Made by a program: the position numbers and the translations under genes. Below, piece after piece: positions 1-6,770 of a stretch of 13,396 bases of DNA (positions are counted from its first letter, which is position 1; each line of letters starts with the position of its first letter). This DNA comes from Paracoccaceae bacterium (lineage in GTDB: Bacteria; Pseudomonadota; Alphaproteobacteria; Rhodobacterales; Rhodobacteraceae): assembly GCA_015487335.1 (NCBI GenBank), contig WFPZ01000228.1, positions 1 to 13,396 on the forward strand. The letters are read 5' to 3'. The notes beneath the pieces were generated by a model that saw only the letters and a list, made by a program, of their open reading frames with translations, was not told the DNA's origin and searched no databases.

Positions 1-197
1 CCAGCCTCTCGCCGCGCGAACTCAGTGCGATGACCTATCTCGCCAAGGGCTTCAGCCGCGCCCAGGCCGCGGCCGAGCTGAACATCTCGGAACACACGCT
101 GCGCGTCTATATCGAGGCGGCGCGCCACAAGCTGGGGGCCATCAACACCACTCACGCGGTGGCCCGCGCCCTGAGCAGCGGCCTCATCGTGGTATAG
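1..197 (+). CDS. LuxR-family transcriptional regulator, C-terminal DNA-binding end (5' truncated by window)
   Basis: Only the last 64 codons are visible (frame beginning at base 3, stop TAG at 195-197). They encode a complete LuxR/GerE-type helix-turn-helix: SLSPRELSAM, then the recognition region AAAELNISEHTLRVYIEAAR, then KLGAINTTHAVARAL and a short tail ending GLIVV. The pattern 'LSxRE ... A.GxS..AAxxLxIS..TvR.Y...A..KLGA.NrtHAVA.AL..GLI' is that of quorum-sensing LuxR proteins. The autoinducer-binding domain, if present, would lie upstream of the window. The gene sits 124 bp before a luxI homologue on the same strand, so it is probably the cognate receptor that binds the synthase's N-acyl-homoserine lactone and regulates target promoters. 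An orphan or non-AHL LuxR-type regulator cannot be excluded without the N-terminus. Confidence 0.86.
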   Translation, partial: SLSPRELSAMTYLAKGFSRAQAAAELNISEHTLRVYIEAARHKLGAINTTHAVARALSSGLIVV

Positions 198-321
198 GCC
201 CTGTGCTTGTTGGGGCGCACGCCGCGTTAACCCCCGCAAAACCGGAGCGCACGCAGCCATAGGGCGGCGGTAACCGGCCCGTGCCTAGCCTTTTCGCGAA
301 GGACGGAAAGGAAAGGCCCCC
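198..321 (+). other. luxR-luxI intergenic gap
   Basis: This 124-bp gap should carry any separate luxI promoter. It contains GTTAAC at 226-231, a related GGTAACC at 269-275, and the luxI ribosome site near 305-315. I see no clear lux box, no good -35/-10 pair and no strong terminator, so co-transcription with the upstream luxR and a separate promoter both remain possible. Confidence 0.4.
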
Positions 322-957
322 ATGCTGCGCTATCTCTACGGTCACCAACTGGACGCCCACCCCCGCCTGCGCGACAGCATGTTCCGCGACCGGGCCGAGC
401 AGTTCCGCCACCGGCTGGGCTGGGATGTGTCGGTCGACGAGAACGGAGAAGAGCGTGACGAGTACGATGCGCTGAACCCGCTCTATGTGATCTGGGAAAG
501 CGCCGAGGGGCTGCATGGCGGCTCGATGCGGCTCTTGCCCACCCTGGGGCCCACCATCGTGAACGATCACTTCGCCCATCTGCTTGACGGGGTGCGCATC
601 GAAAGCCCGCTGATCTGGGAGTGCACCCGCTTCTGCCTTTCCTTCGCCCGGCGCGACCCCCGCGCCTCGGCGGCTCTGGTGCTGGGGGCGGGCGAGGTGA
701 TGAGGCACTTCCACCTGGCCCATTTCGTGGCCGTCTTCGACGCCAGGATGGAGCGCATCTACCGCCGCCTGCGGGTGGCCCCCGAGGTGCTGGGCAGCGA
801 GGGCGAGGGAGCGGCGCGCGTCAGCGTCGGCCTGTGGGAAATGAAGCCCGAGGCCTGGCAGCCCACGCTGGAGCGCGTGGGCGTGAGCGCCGAGCGTTCC
901 CGGGCCTGGCTTGCGTGCTCTCTCCAGGAGCGCACGCCCCTGCCGGCCATGGGCTGA
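322..957 (+). CDS. Acyl-homoserine-lactone synthase (LuxI family)
   Basis: This 211-residue protein is the usual LuxI length. LuxI enzymes make N-acyl-homoserine lactones from S-adenosylmethionine and acyl-ACP in the cytoplasm. The family signature residues are in place: Arg24, Phe28 and Trp34 in RAEQFRHRLGW, the acidic pair Asp46/Asp49 in DEYDALNPLYV, Arg70 in GGSMRLLPT, Phe84, and Glu100/Arg103 in WECTRF. The ATG at 322 is supported by a purine-rich AAAGGAAAGG ribosome site just upstream and by the correct spacing of Arg24 from the N-terminus. An out-of-frame start at 281 opens only a short shadow reading frame. The preceding gene is a LuxR regulator. The acyl chain length cannot be read from the sequence. 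I could not find a convincing 18-20 bp lux-box palindrome in the 124-bp upstream gap. Confidence 0.95.
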   Translation: MLRYLYGHQLDAHPRLRDSMFRDRAEQFRHRLGWDVSVDENGEERDEYDALNPLYVIWESAEGLHGGSMRLLPTLGPTIVNDHFAHLLDGVRIESPLIWECTRFCLSFARRDPRASAALVLGAGEVMRHFHLAHFVAVFDARMERIYRRLRVAPEVLGSEGEGAARVSVGLWEMKPEAWQPTLERVGVSAERSRAWLACSLQERTPLPAMG

Positions 958-1000
958 GTGCCGCGCCGCCGTCGGCGCGCCATCTCGCGGGGCATGTCTG

Positions 1001-1029
1001 CCCGCCTCGTGGGGGTGTTCCCCGGGCGG
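1001..1029. terminator. Imperfect GC hairpin between convergent genes
   Basis: CCGCC at 1002-1006 can pair with GGCGG at 1025-1029, and GGGG at 1011-1014 with CCCC at 1020-1023. The stem is bulged and has no T-tract. It lies in the 87-bp gap between the 3' ends of luxI (plus) and the permease gene (minus), where a bidirectional terminator is expected. The evidence is weak. Confidence 0.3.
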
Positions 1030-1044
1030 AAGAAGCGGCGGGGA

Positions 1045-1821
1045 TCATCCAGTCAGTCCGCGGCGGATCAGGTTGAGTCCGGCAAGCACCAGCACGGCCA
1101 GGGTGGCGCGGCGGAAGCGCTCGGCGTCGAGCCTGTCGTGCAGCCGGAAACCGGCCAGCATCCCTAGGAGCGCCGGCACCACCAGGGCCAGCGACAGTGG
1201 CAAGGTCTGGGCGTTCAGCACCCCCGATTTCAGATGCGCCCCCAGGAGCACCACCGCGCCGGCGCCGTAGATCACCCCCTGGATGCGCAGCTGCTCGTCC
1301 TTGGGGGCGTCGATGGTGGTCAGATAGGCCACCGTCGGCGGCCCCCAGACGCCCGACACTCCCCCCGCCAGACCGGCCGCCGCGCCCATGATCACTTCGG
1401 CACGCGCCCGGTGGCGGGCCTGCAGCCGGGGCCGCCATCCGGCCAGCTGGCTGCCGGCAAAGAGGGTGACGAGAAGGCCGAGCGCGAGGTACATGAGCCA
1501 GCCGGGCAGCAGGGCCACCAGCTGGGCGCTGAGCGCGATCACCACCAGCAGCGTGACGATGAACACCCGAAACCGTCGCACGCTGCCCCAGGCGGCGCGC
1601 AGCCCGCCCCGCAAGGCCTGCATCACGTTGGACAGCACGGTGGGCAGGATCAATGCTGCAAGCGCAGTGTCGGGCGGCAGGAAAGAGCCGAGGCCGGAGA
1701 TGATGATCATCGGCATGGCAAAGCCCACGGCCCCCTTCACGAAGCCGCTGAGCAGGACGATGGCGAAGGAAAGGCCCAGAAACAAAGGGCCGATCTGCTC
1801 GATCCATCCGGTCATTTCCAT
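1045..1821 (-). CDS. TauE/SafE family membrane permease (putative anion or sulfite-type exporter)
   Basis: This 258-residue integral membrane protein has alternating hydrophobic segments. The N-terminus reads EQIGPLFLGLSFAIVLLSGF, followed by VKGAVGFAMPMIIISGL, which is the glycine/proline-rich first repeat typical of PF01925 (TauE/SafE). The second half repeats this as AEVIMGAAAGLAGGVSGVWG followed by PPTVAYL. The internal duplication and the total length, which allows about eight transmembrane segments, fit the family. Members move sulfite, sulfoacetate or other small organic anions across the inner membrane, but the substrate cannot be deduced here. The start is taken at the ATG at 1819-1821, with a second in-frame ATG two codons later; the long in-frame extension upstream runs into the divergent mcd gene and is not credible. 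It is transcribed divergently from mcd, which may or may not imply a link to acyl-CoA metabolism. Confidence 0.85.
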   Translation of the reverse strand: MEMTGWIEQIGPLFLGLSFAIVLLSGFVKGAVGFAMPMIIISGLGSFLPPDTALAALILPTVLSNVMQALRGGLRAAWGSVRRFRVFIVTLLVVIALSAQLVALLPGWLMYLALGLLVTLFAGSQLAGWRPRLQARHRARAEVIMGAAAGLAGGVSGVWGPPTVAYLTTIDAPKDEQLRIQGVIYGAGAVVLLGAHLKSGVLNAQTLPLSLALVVPALLGMLAGFRLHDRLDAERFRRATLAVLVLAGLNLIRRGLTG

Positions 1822-1985
1822 CCCCGTTCCGCTTGCCCTTTCGGTTTTACCAGATGGTCCGGAGAGGCGCACCGGCATTTCCGAAGAGACATTTTCAATC
1901 GTTTTCCGCGCTGGATGTGAATTTTTATTGCGCTGCGACTGCAAAGGCTCTATCCGGGGCTGGCTTGAGATACGGGAGATGCGCA
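1822..1985. promoter_or_regulatory. mcd: Divergent promoter region between permease and mcd
   Basis: This 164-bp region is less GC-rich than its neighbours, especially 1890-1930, as expected for promoters. On the plus strand a weak sigma70-like pair can be proposed: TTGCGC at 1928-1933, a 17-bp spacer and TATCCG at 1951-1956. This would start transcription about 20 bp before a good ribosome site, GGGAG at 1974-1978. Each hexamer matches consensus at only about three positions. No clear operator palindrome was recognised. Confidence 0.3.
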
Positions 1986-3665
1986 ATGGCCCATGATGGA
2001 CGGGACAAAGCCATGAACGATGCCCTGCTGGCCGAGCTGCCGGTTCTGACAGCCGCCGCCCTGGGGCCGGTGGAGACGGTGCTTGAAAGCGCCACCGCCG
2101 CGCTGCGCGAGCGCCTGAGCGAAGATGGCCGCATCTCCGGCGCCCGGCTGGAGGCCCATCAGGCCGCCGCCCACGCGCTTTCGTGGCTGGCCACCTATGT
2201 GGAGGCCCTTCGCCAGATGCAGGCCTGGGCCGAGCGTCTGCAGGAGGCGGGGAAGTTCGGCGAGATGGAGCAGCTGATCCTTCAGATCGCCTTCGGGGAA
2301 TATCTCGCCCAGATCGCCGGCGGCATTCCCATGAGCCAGGGCGAGGTGGCCCGCCTGCACGACATCCTGCCCGATGACCGCCGCGAGGTGCTGAGCACCC
2401 CGGCAATCCTTTCGCTGCTGCGCCATGGCAACAGCCAGGCGGCGCGCAGCCGTCTGGTTGCGCTGATGCGCGAGGGGGCGGGCCATGCCACCTTCGGCGC
2501 CACCGGGCTGGACGACGAGCTGGAAATGATCCGCGAGCAGTTTCGCCGCTATGCGGAGGAGCGGGTGATCCCCGATGCCCACGGCTGGCACCTGCGCGAC
2601 GAGCTGATCCCGATGGAGATCATCGAGGAGCTGGCCGGGATGGGGGTGTTCGGCCTGACCATCCCCGAGGAGTTCGGGGGCCTCGGCCTGTCCAAGGCCT
2701 CGATGGTGGTGGTCTCCGAAGAGCTTTCTCGCGGCTATATCGGGGTGGGCAGCCTGGGCACCCGATCGGAGATCGCCGCCGAGTTGATCCTGACCGGAGG
2801 CACCGAAGCGCAGAAGGCGCACTGGCTGCCGAAGATCGCCAGCGCCGAGGTTCTGCCGACGGCGGTGTTCACCGAGCCCAACACCGGCTCGGATCTGGGC
2901 AGCCTGCGCACCCGGGCGGTGCGCGAGGGCGAGGATTACGTGATCACCGGCAGCAAGACCTGGATCACGCACGCTGCCCGCGCCAATGTCATGACGCTCT
3001 TGGCGCGCACCGATCCCGACAGCACCGACTGGCGGGGCCTGAGCATGTTTCTGGCGGAAAAGACCCCGGGAACAGAGGAAAACCCCTTTCCCGACGAGGG
3101 CATCACCGGCGGCGAGATCGAGGTGCTGGGCTACCGCGGCATGAAGGAGTACGAGCTGGCCTTCGACGGCCTGCGCGTGCCCGCGGCAAACCTGCTGGGC
3201 GGGGAAGAGGGGCAGGGCTTCAAGCAGCTGATGCAGACCTTCGAGAGTGCGCGCATCCAGACTGCCGCGCGCGCCATCGGGGTGGCGCAATCGGCGCTGG
3301 AGGAAGGGCTGCGATATGCGCTGGAGCGCCGGCAGTTCGGCAAGGCGCTGATCGAGTTTCCCCGGGTTTCGGGCAAGCTGGCGATGATGGCGGCCGAAAT
3401 CATGGTGGCACGGCAGCTCACCTATCACTCGGCATGGGCCAAGGATCACGGCAGGCGCTGCGATCTGGAGGCCGGCATGGCCAAGCTTCTGGGGGCGCGG
3501 GTGGCCTGGGCGGCGGCCGACAACGCGCTGCAGATCCATGGCGGCAACGGTTTCGCGCTGGAATACCGCATTTCGCGGATCCTGTGCGATGCGCGCATCC
3601 TCAACATCTTCGAGGGCGCGGCCGAGATCCAGGCTCAGGTGATTGCCCGCCGCCTGCTGGGTTGA
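1986..3665 (+). CDS. mcd: (2S)-methylsuccinyl-CoA dehydrogenase
   Basis: This 559-residue FAD flavoprotein of the acyl-CoA dehydrogenase superfamily is far longer than the usual 380-400. The extra 170 or so N-terminal residues form a helical domain, which is the hallmark of methylsuccinyl-CoA dehydrogenase. That enzyme oxidises (2S)-methylsuccinyl-CoA to mesaconyl-CoA in the ethylmalonyl-CoA pathway of acetate assimilation, passing electrons to ETF. The dehydrogenase core starts near residue 175 (LDDELEMIREQFRRYAEERV). It contains GVFGLTIPEEFGGLGLSKAS, the flavin motif FTEPNTGSD from residue 295, ERRQFGKALIEFP, and near the end LQIHGGNGFALEYRIS and NIFEGAAEIQ, whose Glu543 sits where the catalytic base lies in many family members. 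The ATG at 1986 has GGGAG seven bases upstream; an ATG at codon 10 is an alternative. The identification rests on length and motifs recalled for Rhodobacter and Paracoccus Mcd. A different long acyl-CoA dehydrogenase is less likely. Confidence 0.88.
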   Translation: MAHDGRDKAMNDALLAELPVLTAAALGPVETVLESATAALRERLSEDGRISGARLEAHQAAAHALSWLATYVEALRQMQAWAERLQEAGKFGEMEQLILQIAFGEYLAQIAGGIPMSQGEVARLHDILPDDRREVLSTPAILSLLRHGNSQAARSRLVALMREGAGHATFGATGLDDELEMIREQFRRYAEERVIPDAHGWHLRDELIPMEIIEELAGMGVFGLTIPEEFGGLGLSKASMVVVSEELSRGYIGVGSLGTRSEIAAELILTGGTEAQKAHWLPKIASAEVLPTAVFTEPNTGSDLGSLRTRAVREGEDYVITGSKTWITHAARANVMTLLARTDPDSTDWRGLSMFLAEKTPGTEENPFPDEGITGGEIEVLGYRGMKEYELAFDGLRVPAANLLGGEEGQGFKQLMQTFESARIQTAARAIGVAQSALEEGLRYALERRQFGKALIEFPRVSGKLAMMAAEIMVARQLTYHSAWAKDHGRRCDLEAGMAKLLGARVAWAAADNALQIHGGNGFALEYRISRILCDARILNIFEGAAEIQAQVIARRLLG

Positions 3666-3708
3666 GGGCCGGCTTGTCTTTCGTCCATGTCGGGCGCAGA
3701 CTGGGCGG

Positions 3709-4104
3709 ATGAGGCGCATGCTGTTGGTTCTGCCGCTGCTGCTGGCCGCCTGCAGGGCGGATGAAACCGTCTCGGCCTACGTTGGCCCGCAGGCCGTCTA
3801 CCGGCTGGTCGAGATCAACGGCATGCCCTTTGCCGGGCGCGCCACCATCCGCTTTCCCGAAGAGGGGCGGGTAACCGGCCGTGGCCCTTGCAACAGCTTC
3901 ACCGCCAGCCAGAGCGCCCCCTATCCGCGGTTCAGGCTGGGCCCCCTCGCTGCCACCCGCGCGCTTTGCCCCGAGGTTTCGGCCGAGCGGGCCTATTTCG
4001 CGGCCCTGGCCGGGATGAGCGAGGCGGAGCTCATGGGCGGGGTCCTCATCCTGCGCAATGACGCGGGCGAAGAGATGGTGTTTCAGGCCGAGGGCGCCGA
4101 GTAG
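3709..4104 (+). CDS. META-domain (HslJ-like) lipoprotein
   Basis: This 131-residue precursor has a short lipoprotein signal, MRRMLLVLPLLLAAC, with the lipobox LAAC and the lipidated Cys15. The residue after it is Arg rather than Asp, so by the E. coli rule the outer membrane is the expected site. The mature part is a single META/HslJ-like domain: VYRLVEINGMPF, then a TIRFPEEGRVTGRGPCNSF strand-turn with the typical CN-x-F motif (Cys61), then TRALCPEVSAERAYFAAL with a second Cys87 that could pair with Cys61. HslJ relatives are linked to heat and novobiocin tolerance, but the molecular function is unknown. The gene follows mcd by 43 bp and may be co-transcribed with it. The chosen start gives a complete signal peptide; the upstream in-frame extension overlaps mcd. 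Its last 22 bp overlap the 3' end of recO on the other strand. Confidence 0.85.
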   Translation: MRRMLLVLPLLLAACRADETVSAYVGPQAVYRLVEINGMPFAGRATIRFPEEGRVTGRGPCNSFTASQSAPYPRFRLGPLAATRALCPEVSAERAYFAALAGMSEAELMGGVLILRNDAGEEMVFQAEGAE

Positions 4105-4820
4105 CGGGCGATGGCATCGACCAGGCGCTGACGGGCCTCGGGCAGGGGGCGGTTGCCCAGCTGGTGGGCCAGGCGGGTGCGCAGGAAATACCCGGTGGTC
4201 ACCAGCCCCCTGGCAACGCCGGAAAGCTCTCCCTCGCCATGGCCCAGAAGGGCCGGCGGCAGCGGCAGCAGCCTGTCGGCCCACTTTCCGGCGGCCTCGG
4301 CGCTTACCGCCCGGCCGGTGCGCGGCGAGACATGTGCCAGCCCCTCGCGCGCGCCCGTCACCGCGCAGGCCGAGAGATCGAGGCCGAAGCCCAGCTCGTC
4401 GAGCAGGGCCAGCTCCCAGCGCAGGTAGGCCAGCGGCCAGGCGGGGGAGGTGCCGAGCAGATCGAGCAGCGTGATGGTGCGGGCGTAAAGCGAAGGATGG
4501 GGCTCGCGCTCGGGCAGGCTGAAGGAAAGAAGCGCGGTGACCGCGTTCAGCCCGGCCAGCGCCAGCCGGTCGCCCATCACCGCAGCGGTGCGGCTGCGCA
4601 GCAGTTCCACCGTGAAGCTGCCCAGGTGCTCGTCAAGCCGCGCCCGCCAGGTGAGGTCCAGCTGGGCGCCGGGCTGCAGGATGGGGGAGATCCGGCGGCT
4701 GGCCCCGCCGCGCACCACCCCGGCGTGGCGCCCGTGTTCGGCGGTGAACACCTCGATGATCGCGGCACTCTCGCCGTGCCGGCGCACGCTCAGCAAGGCC
4801 CCTTCGTCACGCCACTCCAT
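4083..4820 (-). CDS. recO: DNA repair protein RecO
   Basis: This 245-residue protein is the standard RecO length. RecO loads RecA onto SSB-coated single strands together with RecR (and RecF) during gap repair and also anneals complementary strands. The N-terminal OB-fold is recognisable in MEWRDEGALLSVRRHGESAA, then EVFTAEHGRHAGVVRGGAS and LQPGAQLDLTWRARLDEHLG. The helical C-terminal part has LRWELALLDELGFGLDLSAC, AVTGAREGLAHVSPRTGRAV and ADRLLPLP, a layout typical of alphaproteobacterial RecO. The start is placed at MEWRDEG, where family members begin, rather than 11 codons further upstream. The ribosome site is weak (GGAAAG at a longish distance). It lies 73 bp downstream of pckA on the same strand, separated by a strong hairpin, and converges with the META-domain gene with a 22-bp overlap of coding ends. 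Confidence 0.94.
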   Translation of the reverse strand: MEWRDEGALLSVRRHGESAAIIEVFTAEHGRHAGVVRGGASRRISPILQPGAQLDLTWRARLDEHLGSFTVELLRSRTAAVMGDRLALAGLNAVTALLSFSLPEREPHPSLYARTITLLDLLGTSPAWPLAYLRWELALLDELGFGLDLSACAVTGAREGLAHVSPRTGRAVSAEAAGKWADRLLPLPPALLGHGEGELSGVARGLVTTGYFLRTRLAHQLGNRPLPEARQRLVDAIARYSAPSA

Positions 4821-4839
4821 CCGAAACCCACTTTCCGGT

Positions 4840-4869
4840 CCGCCCGCGGCCAACTATTGCCGCAGGCGG
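4840..4869 (-). terminator. Hairpin between pckA and recO
   Basis: The arm 4840-4850 pairs with 4859-4869: five base pairs, one C-A mismatch, then five more, around an 8-base loop CAACTATT. It lies 25 bp past the pckA stop codon, in pckA's direction of transcription. No T-run follows, so it may act as a partial or Rho-assisted terminator, or as an RNA 3'-end stabiliser, upstream of recO. Confidence 0.5.
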
Positions 4870-4893
4870 GGAAAATGTCACGCGCGGGCCGGA

Positions 4894-6492
4894 TCAGCCG
4901 ATGGCGACGGCCTTCACGTCGTCGTCGATATGGGCGGTATATTGTTCGAAGTTCTCGGCGAACATCTGCACCAGCCGGGCGGCCTGCGCATCATAGGCGG
5001 CCGGGTCGGCCCAGGTCCGGCGCGGATCGAGCAGCCTGTCGTCGACGCCGGGCACGGAGACCGGCACGTCGAAGCCGAAGTTCGGGTCCTTGCGGAACTC
5101 GGCTCCGCTCAGGGAGCCGTCGAGCGCGGCGCTCAGCAGCGCGCGGGTGGCCTTGATCGGCATCCGCTGGCCGGTGCCGTAGGCCCCGCCCGTCCAGCCG
5201 GTGTTGACCAGCCAGCAGGTGGCGCCGTGGCGGGCGATCTTCTCGCGCAGGAGCTGGCCGTAGACCTCGGGCCGGCGCGGCATGAAGGGCGCGCCGAAGC
5301 AGGTGGAGAAGGTGGGCTGGGGCTCCGTCACGCCCTGTTCGGTGCCGGCCACCTTGGAGGTGAAGCCCGACAGGAAGTGATACATGGCCTGCGCCGGGGT
5401 CAGCCGGGCGATGGGGGGCAGCACGCCGAAGGCGTCGCAGGTGAGCATGATGATGTTCTTGGGATGTCCGCCAAGCGCGGTTTCCGAGGCGTTGGAGATG
5501 TATTCCAGCGGATAGGCGCAGCGGGTGTTGGCGGTCAGGCTGTCATCGGAAAAGTCGATTTCCAGCGTGTCGGGGTCATAGACCATGTTCTCGATGACGG
5601 TGGCGAACATCTTCGTGGTGGCGAAGATCTCGGGCTCGGCCTCGGGCGAGAGGTTGATCGTCTTCGCATAGCAGCCGCCTTCGAAATTGAAGGTGCCGCG
5701 CTCGGACCAGCCGTGCTCGTCGTCGCCGATCAGCACCCGCGAGGGATCGGCCGAAAGCGTCGTCTTGCCGGTGCCGGAAAGGCCGAAGAAGATCGCCGTG
5801 TCCACCGGGTTGCCCGGCGCGTGGTTGGCCGAGCAGTGCATCGGCATCACGCCCTTTTCGGGCAGCAGGTAGTTGAGCAGGGTGAAGACGGATTTCTTGT
5901 TTTCCCCGGCATAGGCGGTGCCGCCGATCAGGATCAGCTTCTTCTCGAAGTTGAGTGCGATCACCGTGCCCGAACGGCAGCCGTGGCGCTCGGGGTCCGC
6001 CTGGAAGGAGGGGCAGTTGATGACGGTGAACTCGGGCACGAAGCTGTCGAGCTCTTCGCGGGCGGGGCGGCGCAGCAGGTGGCGAATGAACAGCGAGTGC
6101 CAGGCCAGCTCGGTGACCATGCGCACGTCGAGCCGCAGCGTCGGATCGGCGCCGCCATAGAGATCCTGCACGAAGTAGTCGCGCCCCTTCATGTGCTCCA
6201 GCATGTCCGCATGCAGCCGGTCGAAGGCCTCGGGCGCCATCGGCGGGTTGTTTTCCCACCAGATGTGGGGCTCCACCCCCGGGGTCTTCACCACGAACTT
6301 GTCCTTGGGGGAACGCCCGGTATGGCTGCCGGTATTGACAAGAAGGGTGCCGCCCAGGCCCAGCCTGCCCTCTCCGCGCTTGAGCGCCTGTTCGATCAAT
6401 GCCGGTTCAAGCAGGTTGTAATGGACCTGACCAAGCCCGGTTATCCCCTGATCCGAAAGCGTGTGCGCCGGGTTCACCCGTCCGATTGTCAT
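4894..6492 (-). CDS. pckA: Phosphoenolpyruvate carboxykinase (ATP)
   Basis: This 532-residue protein is the canonical ATP-type PEPCK length. The enzyme converts oxaloacetate plus ATP to phosphoenolpyruvate, CO2 and ADP, the first committed step of gluconeogenesis in the cytoplasm. The oxaloacetate-binding loop TGRSPKDKF has Arg60, the metal/substrate stretch reads MHCSANHAPG, the P-loop GLSGTGKTT spans residues 237-245 with Lys243, and the kinase-2 motif IGDDEHGW runs 255-262. The start ATG (6490-6492) gives MTIGRVNPAHTL, the usual N-terminus in this group, with AGGAG ten bases upstream; in-frame codons further upstream fall in the promoter region. It is divergent from chvI, a neighbourhood known in Rhizobiales and Rhodobacterales. 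Its upstream region carries four CceR/PckR-like elements, implying control by sugar-acid status. Together with mcd it supports growth on C2 and C4 substrates. Confidence 0.98.
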   Translation of the reverse strand: MTIGRVNPAHTLSDQGITGLGQVHYNLLEPALIEQALKRGEGRLGLGGTLLVNTGSHTGRSPKDKFVVKTPGVEPHIWWENNPPMAPEAFDRLHADMLEHMKGRDYFVQDLYGGADPTLRLDVRMVTELAWHSLFIRHLLRRPAREELDSFVPEFTVINCPSFQADPERHGCRSGTVIALNFEKKLILIGGTAYAGENKKSVFTLLNYLLPEKGVMPMHCSANHAPGNPVDTAIFFGLSGTGKTTLSADPSRVLIGDDEHGWSERGTFNFEGGCYAKTINLSPEAEPEIFATTKMFATVIENMVYDPDTLEIDFSDDSLTANTRCAYPLEYISNASETALGGHPKNIIMLTCDAFGVLPPIARLTPAQAMYHFLSGFTSKVAGTEQGVTEPQPTFSTCFGAPFMPRRPEVYGQLLREKIARHGATCWLVNTGWTGGAYGTGQRMPIKATRALLSAALDGSLSGAEFRKDPNFGFDVPVSVPGVDDRLLDPRRTWADPAAYDAQAARLVQMFAENFEQYTAHIDDDVKAVAIG

Positions 6493-6561
6493 GGTTCTCG
6501 TGCTCCTGTGCCGGTTCTGGCGTCTCGATGGTTCGATTGCGCTAGGCAAGCTGTCCGTGCC

Positions 6562-6585
6562 GCGGGGAATCCCCCGGGGCCCCGC
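6562..6585 (-). other. GC-rich hairpin at the proposed pckA transcription start
   Basis: GCGGGG at 6562-6567 can pair with CCCCGC at 6580-6585 around a 12-base loop that is itself GGGG/CCCC-rich. It lies at or just inside the start of the predicted pckA leader. If the start lies at about 6578, only part of the stem would be transcribed. It may have no role beyond local GC composition. Confidence 0.3.
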
Positions 6586-6613
6586 TATAACACGCGGATT
6601 TTTCGAGGGAACA
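6585..6613 (-). promoter_or_regulatory. pckA: Candidate pckA promoter
   Basis: Reading the minus strand, TTATAG (complement of 6585-6590) is a fair -10 element. With a 17-bp spacer the -35 position falls on TGTTCC (complement of 6608-6613), a poor match to TTGACA. A weak -35 just downstream of the operator array at 6625-6698 fits an activator-dependent promoter. The transcription start, near 6578, is inferred only. Confidence 0.35.
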
Positions 6614-6624
6614 GGAAGGAAGCG

Positions 6625-6698
6625 CGCAGTTAGCGCAACCATGCGCAGTTAGCGCAATCACGCGCGTTTAGCGCAAACATTCCCGGTTTAGCGCTATC
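6625..6698. promoter_or_regulatory. pckA: Four-fold TTAGCGC operator array (CceR/PckR-like)
   Basis: The heptamer TTAGCGC occurs at 6630, 6649, 6668 and 6688, with spacings of 19, 19 and 20 bp. The flanks are similar: GTTAGCGCAAC, GTTAGCGCAAT, TTTAGCGCAAAC and TTTAGCGCTAT. The left half-site is constant and the right half varies; the fourth copy contains the perfect palindrome TAGCGCTA. LacI-family operators have such a central CG, and the alphaproteobacterial regulator CceR (PckR in Sinorhizobium) binds a TTAGCGCTAA-type site and controls pckA, the Entner-Doudoroff pathway and TCA genes. The copies are centred roughly 56, 75, 94 and 114 bp upstream of the proposed pckA start, a position suited to activation. 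Assignment to CceR/PckR is inference; the repeats themselves are plain. Confidence 0.7.
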
Positions 6699-6770
6699 AG
6701 ATCCCCGTGGAGGGGGCGGGAGGGTGCCGGTGGAGGCGAATTAGCCAAAAATTACGGAATTTGCCGTTTC

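Noticed and set aside
1234..1920. Plus-strand open frame opposite the TauE/SafE gene
   Set aside because: Its product is hydrophilic and His/Gln/Gly-rich, while the minus strand encodes a convincing membrane protein with the family's internal duplication.
1950..3719. Long minus-strand open frame (589 codons) opposite mcd
   Set aside because: It is fully antisense to mcd, shows no family resemblance, and is explained by GC-rich third codon positions that remove stop codons.
4537..6633. Very long open frame (about 700 codons) on the plus strand opposite pckA and recO
   Set aside because: It is antisense to two clearly recognised genes, starts without a ribosome site, and its composition (rich in Gly, Arg, His, Gln) is that of reverse-strand reading in high-GC DNA.
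6625..6698. Possible CRISPR or tandem-repeat array
   Set aside because: Only a 7-10 base core repeats, with 9-12 base linkers; units are too short for CRISPR and the context is a promoter.
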